The position numbers and the translations under genes were made by a program. The notes beneath the pieces were generated by a model that did no database searches, was not told the origin of the DNA, and worked only from the letters and a program-made list of their open reading frames with translations. A stretch of DNA of 42,603 bases from an uncultured Blastococcus sp. (lineage in GTDB: Bacteria > Actinomycetota > Actinomycetes > Mycobacteriales > Geodermatophilaceae): assembly GCA_902805535.1 (NCBI GenBank), contig CADCTN010000079.1, positions 1 to 42,603 on the forward strand, written 5' to 3'. Shown here piece by piece: positions 37,858-42,603 of the stretch (the stretch's first letter is position 1; every line of letters begins with the position of its first letter).

Positions 37858-38403
37858 TCAACCTGGAAGGGTGCCAGTTCCCGGCCCCACGTCGTACGGC
37901 GGGAACAGTGGGGTGCCGAAGCGTCGATGCAGAGCAAGTACGTCGTGGTAGTCATCGTCATCGGGCTCGTAGCCTTGAGCGTGGGACTTGGCCTGGAAAG
38001 CCGCGGTGCAGCACGGGACCGTCCGGCCAGCAATCTGCCCGATGCCCTCGAGCGCGCCGACGTCGTAGGGCAGACCGCGCGGGCCGTATGTCTGAGTGCC
38101 ATCAGCAGCGAGGAAGGTCGCATCGAGGTCGACGAGGTGGTAGTCCACCTGCCGGCCTCGGTGATCGACCAGGACGGCGTTGAACTGGCTATCGACACGC
38201 ACGACGGTGAAGCCTCGTGCGGTGAGGGTGGCCAGCATCGCGCCGAGGGCGGTAACTGCCACGGCGATGTCGAGGTCAGCATGTGGTCGGGTCTGTTCGC
38301 CGAGCAGAGCGTCGACGCCCCACCCTCCATCCAGCCACAGGCGAACCCCAGCGGACTGCAGGACGGTGACGATCTCCAGCACGTCTTCAGCTGTGACCGG
38401 CAT
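37858..38403 (-). CDS. Nucleotidyltransferase, lincosamide/aminoglycoside-type
   Basis: 181 aa from ATG 38403. Residues 21-50 read RLWLDGGWGVDALLGEQTRPHADLDIAV: GGW, then D43 and D45 of the DxD metal site. This is the signature of LnuA-like lincosamide and ANT(2'')-like enzymes, which transfer AMP to a drug hydroxyl. The third acidic residue is likely in RQVDYHLVDLD, and the later PDDDDYHDVLAL is a C-terminal family feature. Chromosomal homologues are common and often have no proven resistance role. The 213 bp upstream (38404-38616) is about 60% GC in the sampled line, with small palindromes (GGTGATCACC, ACACA-ATTC-TGTGT) and no gene. The AGGAGG lies ~18 bases before the ATG. Confidence 0.8.
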   Translation of the reverse strand: MPVTAEDVLEIVTVLQSAGVRLWLDGGWGVDALLGEQTRPHADLDIAVAVTALGAMLATLTARGFTVVRVDSQFNAVLVDHRGRQVDYHLVDLDATFLAADGTQTYGPRGLPYDVGALEGIGQIAGRTVPCCTAAFQAKSHAQGYEPDDDDYHDVLALHRRFGTPLFPPYDVGPGTGTLPG

Positions 38404-38616
38404 CAGCCAAGTCTGGCCACCTCCTGCAGCACGGTCACTTCCATTACCGCGAGCGGATCCCTGGTGGTGATCACCTGGCGGCGTACTCAGCGCTCCGTCC
38501 ACACAATTCTGTGTCGCTCTCCACAACCGGCCCAACTCGGCTGGCGCGGGTCGGGTGAAGGACGGGCCGAAGACCGCTGTATTCGGCGAAGTCAATGATC
38601 GGTCCAACACCGGCGA

Positions 38617-38648
38617 ACAGAACCGGCGTACAGGCCGACTCGTCCGTC
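38617..38648 (+). repeat. Direct repeat, right copy of rnpB 3' end: candidate attR
   Basis: Exact 26-nt match (38623-38648) to the last bases of rnpB, plus ACAGAA to the left with a one-base gap. Nothing else of rnpB is present here. The copy ends three bases before the stop codon of the DUF4349 gene, which suggests that rnpB and that gene were once tail-to-tail neighbours. Confidence 0.85.
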
Positions 38649-38651
38649 CCC

Positions 38652-39510
38652 CTATCCCTGCGCCGCGACCGCGGTCCGCCGCCGCGCCAGCCGGATCGGC
38701 ACCAGCACCACCGCGGCCAGCACCGCGGCGACCGCCAACCACGGGAGCAGCACGCCGAGGACGACGACGACCGCGCCCAGGGCCGTGACCAGTGCCCGCC
38801 AGCCGGTGCCGAGCCCGTCGACGAAGCCGTCCGGCCCACCTGCCGGCGAGACGCCGAACGGCCGCAGGTACACGCTCAACGTCGACAGCTCCACCTGGTC
38901 GGCCAGCAGCGTCCGCTGGGACTGCAACGACTCAAGCTCCTGCTGGCGCTCGGACAGCACCTTCTCCGCGGTCAGCAGGTCCTCGGTGGTGGTCGCGCCG
39001 TCGATCAGCGTCTGCAGCCACGCCACCCGAGGACTGCAGCGCGGAGATCCGCGCGTCCAGGTCGACCGCCGTCGCAGTGACGTCGGAGCGGGACACCGAC
39101 ACGCTGTCGACGTCGCCGAGTTCCTCCAGGTCGGCCAGGACGCCGGTCAGCTCGTCCGAGGGCACCGGCACGACGAGATCGGCGCTCGCGCTGCCGTCCT
39201 CGCCGGACCCCGTCTGCTCGCTGCGCTGGTCGACCCGGCCGCCGGCGGACTCCACCAGCTGGCTCACCTGCTGGGCCCCGTCGGCCGGGTCCTCGACGGC
39301 GAGAGAGGCGGTCGCGGTCGTGATCACCCGGCGGTCGGCGTCAGCGGCGTCCGGCGCCACCTCGGCGTCTCCGGGAACCGCTTGTTCAGGAACGACAGCC
39401 CCCTCGCCGGGAACGCTGGCCGCACCGCTCGAGTCACCCGAGGGTCCGGTGCAACCGACCAGCACAGCCAGGACCAGGGCCGTGGCTGCCGTGCCGAGGA
39501 AGGGCCTCAT
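38652..39510 (-). pseudogene. DUF4349 lipoprotein, frameshifted
   Basis: The gene starts at ATG 39510 with a lipoprotein signal (MRPFLGTAATALVLAVLVGC, Cys20). The periplasmic-side domain runs to LDARISALQSS, and the rest (VAWLQTLIDGATTTEDLLTAEKVLSERQQELESL, a C-terminal membrane helix and a basic tail) continues in another frame. Removing one G from the GGG that is CCC at 39026-39028 on plus restores one continuous DUF4349 protein of about 285 aa. DUF4349 proteins are membrane proteins of unknown role with a central coiled coil. The shift is either real inactivation or a sequence error. Confidence 0.8.
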
Positions 39511-39620
39511 GGCTGGCGACGCTAGGCCGGTCATCTGCCATCCGACCACCGTCGATGCCTGATTCCTCCGGAGTCAGCTGCGACGCTGAGCCGACCACGT
39601 GCGCCTCGTGGCCGCGACGA

Positions 39621-39695
39621 TCAGCGCCGCTCGGAGTACAGCAGGCTCCGGAAAGCGTCCACGGTGATCGGGCCGCGGCACGGGCCGGTGCTCAC
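39621..39695 (-). CDS. 24-codon ORF coupled to the DUF2064 gene
   Basis: GTG 39695 overlaps the DUF2064 stop as GTGA and opens 24 codons ending at 39621 (GPITVDAFRSLLYSERR at the end). The overlap matches other coupled genes in this window, so it could be a small coupled peptide or the start of a gene now lost. The rest of the 181-bp spacer to the DUF4349 gene shows nothing. Confidence 0.3.
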   Translation of the reverse strand: MSTGPCRGPITVDAFRSLLYSERR

Positions 39696-40354
39696 GCGAG
39701 GCCCAGGGCGGCGGCGACCGACGTCACCGTGCGGGCGGTCCGGCTCTGCGGTGGGCACAGGGCGGCCACGGACAGGGCGTCGGGGAAGTGGTCGATGTCG
39801 GTCAGCTCCGGAAGGTCGATGACGGTGAGCCCGGTGGCCTGGAGTGCGGCGCGGGTGCGGACGGCGGTGTCGTCGCGGGACATGGGGACGTCCGTCAGCA
39901 CGGACGCGGGCGCGGCGGCGTGCAGCCCCAGAGCCCACCAGCCGCCGTCGGGCGCCGTGCCGAGCACCGCAGTGCCCGGCCCGCCGGCCTCCAGCAGACC
40001 GGCGCAGCGGTCCAGCAGCTCCGGTGTCACCTGCGGGGTGTCCATGCCGATGAGCAGCGTCGGGACGTCTCCGCCGGGCATCGCGTCGGCGAAGGCCGCC
40101 GCCAGCCGGGCGCCGAGGTCACCCTCCACCTGGGGGAACACGGCGAAGCCGTCGAGCTCCAGCTCGCCCGGCGGCCCGTCCAGCGCCACCACGCGGCGGG
40201 CCACCGGGGCCGCGCGTACGGCGTCGAGGGTGTCGCCCACCGCTGCCGCGGCGATGCCCGCGGCCTGCTCAGGGGTGCACGGCGGGCTCAGGCGGGTCTT
40301 GCTGCGCCCGGGCACCGGCGCCTTGGTGATGACCAGGACCTGGGTCGCCCTCAC
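39692..40354 (-). CDS. TIGR04282/DUF2064 glycosyltransferase-like protein
   Basis: 220 aa from GTG 40354, overlapping the upstream glycosyltransferase stop as GTGA. The opening ITKAPVPGRSKTRLSPPCTPEQAA resembles nucleotidyltransferase-fold proteins; IGMDTPQVTPELLDRC and GTAPDGGWWALGL are family signatures of DUF2064. The family has a GT-A-like fold and usually travels with a family 2 glycosyltransferase, as here. The donor and acceptor are unknown. Confidence 0.88.
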   Translation of the reverse strand: MRATQVLVITKAPVPGRSKTRLSPPCTPEQAAGIAAAAVGDTLDAVRAAPVARRVVALDGPPGELELDGFAVFPQVEGDLGARLAAAFADAMPGGDVPTLLIGMDTPQVTPELLDRCAGLLEAGGPGTAVLGTAPDGGWWALGLHAAAPASVLTDVPMSRDDTAVRTRAALQATGLTVIDLPELTDIDHFPDALSVAALCPPQSRTARTVTSVAAALGLA

Positions 40355-41025
40355 CGGGAGAGCACCGCTCGCATGTCGCGAACGGTGCGGACCGTGCCGA
40401 GCACGGTGCCGGTGACCTTGGAACGGCTGCCCGCGGTCCGCAGGCCGTAGTCGACGTCGACCTCCTGCACGCGCCAGCCGGCGTCGGCGGCCCGCGTGAC
40501 CATCTCCAGCGGGTAGCCGAACCGGCGGTCGGTGATGCCCAGGTCCAGCAGCGCCTGCCGCCGGCCCGCCCGCATGGGTCCGAGGTCGTGCAGACGCAGG
40601 CCCGTGCGCCTGCGGAGCATGCGGGCCAGGGCCAGGTTGGCCACCCGGGCGTGCAGCGGCCACGCACCGCGGACCGGCCGGCGCCGGCCGAGCACCAGGT
40701 CCGCCCGTCCACCGAGGACCGGGTCGGTCACCCGGGGGAGCTGTGCGGGGTCCATCGACCCGTCTGCGTCGCAGAAGCACACCACGTCGGCCGTCGCCGC
40801 CTCGATCCCGGCGTGGGCAGCGGCGCCGAAGCCGCGCCGCGGCACCGGGACGACGGTCGCGCCGTGGGCGGCGGCGACCTCCGCCGAGCCGTCCGTCGAG
40901 CCGTTGTCGGCCACGATCGCGCGGTAGCCGGCCGGCAGGCGGGAGAGCACCCACGGCAGCGAGGCCGCCTCGTCGAGGCAGGGGAGGACGACGTCGGCCA
41001 GTGCCGTGCCCTGGGGAGTCGTCAT
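40351..41025 (-). CDS. Family 2 glycosyltransferase
   Basis: 224 aa from ATG 41025. GT-A features: VVLPCLDEAASLPWVL start, VADNGSTDGSAEV, and the DxD-type metal site DAD 86-88 in FCDADGSMD. There is no membrane segment at the C-terminus, unlike many DPM1-type relatives. It probably transfers a sugar from a nucleotide to a lipid or small acceptor. Coupled with the DUF2064 gene; divergent from the membrane protein gene 79 bp away. Confidence 0.9.
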   Translation of the reverse strand: MTTPQGTALADVVLPCLDEAASLPWVLSRLPAGYRAIVADNGSTDGSAEVAAAHGATVVPVPRRGFGAAAHAGIEAATADVVCFCDADGSMDPAQLPRVTDPVLGGRADLVLGRRRPVRGAWPLHARVANLALARMLRRRTGLRLHDLGPMRAGRRQALLDLGITDRRFGYPLEMVTRAADAGWRVQEVDVDYGLRTAGSRSKVTGTVLGTVRTVRDMRAVLSR

Positions 41026-41104
41026 GATCAGTATTGGTACCCGAGCCCGGTTCCCGTGTCGACCGGTCCCCGCTATCCGGTAGTGCGGCATACGCTCGGG
41101 GGCG

Positions 41105-42472
41105 ATGAGCCCTGCGCCCGCCGACGTCGTGGACCGGCCACCGGCCCCGACGACCGGGCGCACGGCCGGGGGGCCGCTGGTCCTCTTCGTCACCCTGGGC
41201 GTCGGCGTGGTGTGGCTGCTCGGCCGGGCCATCACCCGTGACGGCGGAGACCTCCACCTCCGCGACGGCTACGTGCTGGTCGGCGGGTTCGAGGTCGTCG
41301 TCTCGCCGGGGATACTGCTCGCCCTGGTGTTCGCCGCCGCGGGGGTGCTGTTGGGCCCGCCGGCAGCCCGGCGGCTGTCCTGGCGGTGGCTGCTCTGCGG
41401 CAGCGCCGGGGCCGCCGCCGGTTGGTCCGTCGCGCTGGCCCTCAACGGCGGCTGGAGCCGGCTGGCATATCCGATGGCGAGCAAGCACGAGTACGTGCAC
41501 GACGTCGGCCGGGTCGACGGGATCGGGTCGTTCATCGCGACGTTCACCGACTCCGTGCCGGCCGACTCCGCCGATCCGTGGGTCACCCACGTCGCCGGTC
41601 ATCCGCCGGGCGCGTTGCTCTCGTTCGTCCTCCTTGAGCGGATCGGCCTCGGAGGTTCGGGCTGGGCCGCGGTCCTCTGCATCGCGGGGGGAGCGCTGAC
41701 CGTCCCCGCCGTCCTGGTGACCGTGCGTGCCGTCGCCGACGAGTCCGCAGCCCGGGCGGTGGCCCCGTTCGCCGTCCTGTTCCCCGGCGCGGTCTGGATC
41801 GCGACCAGCGCCGACGCCTTCTTCGCCGGGGTGACCGCCTGGGGCGTGGCGCTGCTGGCGCTGGCGGCCGTGCGAGGGCCGTCGCGGGCGGGCCGGCTGC
41901 AGGCCCTGGCCGGTGGCCTGCTGCTGGGGCTGAGCCTGTTCCTCTCCTACGGCCTGACCGCCGCGGGCCTGATCGCCCTTGGCGTCGTCCTGGTGCGGAC
42001 GCGGGAGCTCGGCCGGGGCGGGGTGCTCCGCATCCTGACCGCGGCGGCCGTGGGTGTGCTCCTGGTGTCCGCCGTCTTCACGGCCGCGGGCTACTGGTGG
42101 TTCGAGGGCATCGCCGTCGTGGGGCAGCGGGTCCGTGACGGCGCCGCCTACGACGACCGTGCCGCCCAGGCCGCCTGGTTCCTCGCGGGGAACGTCGCGG
42201 CGGGCGCCGTCGCCGCCGGCGCCGCGGTGGTCGCCGGCCTCGCCGGACTGCGCGGTCGCCTGCGCTGGCTGCCGCTGGCCGCGCTCGGCGGCATGGCCGT
42301 CAGCCAGCTGTCCGGGCTGGTCCTGGGGGAGACGGAGCGGATCTGGTTGCCGTTCCTCGTCTGGCTGCTGCCGGCCACCGCGTTCCTGCCGGAGCGGTCC
42401 GCGCGGTCCTGGCTGGCGCTGTCGGCGGCCCTGGCGATCACGGTCGAGGTGACGGTCCGCACGCCCTGGTGA
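41105..42472 (+). CDS. Polytopic membrane protein, GT-C-like
   Basis: 455 aa from ATG 41105; a TACGCT eight bases upstream suggests near-leaderless transcription. About eleven hydrophobic segments. The loop after the third helix has WVTHVAGHPPGALL with HPPG at 166-169, which resembles the THPPG loop of GT39/GT83-type polyprenyl-phosphate sugar transferases, and ETERIWLPFLVWLLP near the end is often seen in such proteins. The acidic catalytic residues expected in the first loop are not obvious (RDGGDLHLRDG is a candidate). The context of a GT2 gene and an epimerase supports envelope glycan work. No precise activity can be given. Confidence 0.7.
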   Translation: MSPAPADVVDRPPAPTTGRTAGGPLVLFVTLGVGVVWLLGRAITRDGGDLHLRDGYVLVGGFEVVVSPGILLALVFAAAGVLLGPPAARRLSWRWLLCGSAGAAAGWSVALALNGGWSRLAYPMASKHEYVHDVGRVDGIGSFIATFTDSVPADSADPWVTHVAGHPPGALLSFVLLERIGLGGSGWAAVLCIAGGALTVPAVLVTVRAVADESAARAVAPFAVLFPGAVWIATSADAFFAGVTAWGVALLALAAVRGPSRAGRLQALAGGLLLGLSLFLSYGLTAAGLIALGVVLVRTRELGRGGVLRILTAAAVGVLLVSAVFTAAGYWWFEGIAVVGQRVRDGAAYDDRAAQAAWFLAGNVAAGAVAAGAAVVAGLAGLRGRLRWLPLAALGGMAVSQLSGLVLGETERIWLPFLVWLLPATAFLPERSARSWLALSAALAITVEVTVRTPW

Positions 42473-42474
42473 AC

Positions 42475-42603
42475 CTAGGGCGCGGCCCGGAGCGGAGCCG
42501 TCGCGAAGTCCCGCATGCCCTCCTCGAAGCCGATCTCCGCCCGGAAGCCGAGGTCCTTCTCGGCCAGGTCCGGGCTGGCTACCACGTGCCGCACGTCGCC
42601 GAT
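42475..42603 (-). CDS. NAD-dependent epimerase/dehydratase, C-terminal end (cut by window edge)
   Basis: The last 42 codons, beginning at the window edge with IGDVRHVVASPDLAEKDLGF and ending at TAG 42475-42477. The GDVRHVVAS segment followed by AEKDLGFRAEIGFEEGM is the usual C-terminal part of UDP/dTDP-sugar epimerases (extended SDR). The gene is convergent with the GT-C-like gene, separated by two bases, and fits a sugar-nucleotide supply role. The start and active site are outside the window. Confidence 0.75.
   Translation of the reverse strand: MGDVRHVVASPDLAEKDLGFRAEIGFEEGMRDFATAPLRAAP

Noticed and set aside
38617-38648. A second rnpB gene
   Set aside because: Only the last ~32 nt are present; no core of RNase P RNA surrounds them.
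39020-39035. Programmed frameshift in DUF4349
   Set aside because: No slippery heptamer or downstream structure is evident, and DUF4349 proteins are normally single-frame; a plain indel is simpler.

Overview
The window is 42.6 kb of very GC-rich DNA, with many GTG starts and start/stop overlaps of the ATGA or GTGA type. Gene content points to a high-GC actinobacterium. Supporting signs are a FasR-fabD-fabH-acpP-fabF-accD FAS-II block, homodimeric-type aceE beside DUF3052 and ahpE as in mycobacteria, an RNase HI/phosphatase fusion, a DinB/MDMPI-type (possibly mycothiol-dependent) enzyme and a WS/DGAT acyltransferase. A Geodermatophilaceae-like genome (Blastococcus, Geodermatophilus, Modestobacter) is my best guess, but this is inference from gene content and no search was run.

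Layout. 1-4.05 kb: the 3' part of an M23 peptidase, a DinB/MDMPI-type enzyme, a membrane diguanylate cyclase and DUF3145, with a structured 377-bp gap before DUF3145. 4.1-10.7 kb: the minus-strand fatty-acid block fasR, fabD, fabH, acpP, fabF, accD. FabD carries a C-terminal biotinyl-like domain without the acceptor lysine. 10.8-17.5 kb: PAP2 phosphatase, pirin-like cupin and M20 amidohydrolase on plus; pyruvate dehydrogenase E1 (aceE) on minus; then DUF3052 and ahpE on plus, followed by tRNA-Val(TAC). 17.6-25.5 kb: a lipid-type block with three alpha/beta hydrolases, an SDR, a WS/DGAT and a FUSC-type membrane protein. 25.5-29.8 kb: Nif3-like protein, zinc-ribbon coiled-coil protein, RNase HI-phosphatase fusion, TSUP permease, PIG-L deacetylase. 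29.8-30.2 kb: the RNase P RNA gene rnpB.

30.2-38.65 kb is the most unusual part. The last ~33 nt of rnpB recur as a direct repeat at 38617-38648 (26 nt exact plus a short gapped extension). Between the copies lies a nearly self-contained thiamine segment: thiD-tenA-tenA on minus, and a TPP riboswitch followed by cytX-thiE-thiO-thiS-thiG-thiE2 on plus. It is flanked by lower-GC, partly degenerate DNA and a lincosamide/aminoglycoside-type nucleotidyltransferase. The simplest reading is an integrative island, or its remnant, inserted at the 3' end of rnpB, with no integrase visible now. The likely chromosomal neighbour past the right repeat is a DUF4349 lipoprotein gene broken by a one-base frameshift.

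39.6-42.6 kb: a DUF2064 (TIGR04282) protein and a family-2 glycosyltransferase on minus, a polytopic GT-C-like protein on plus, and the 3' end of an NAD-dependent epimerase gene at the window edge.

How the genes work together: the fab/accD block makes malonyl-ACP and elongates acyl chains, probably under FasR; the WS/DGAT block may store or turn over acyl chains; aceE supplies acetyl-CoA; the thiamine segment imports and salvages pyrimidine and makes thiazole for TPP, the cofactor AceE needs.
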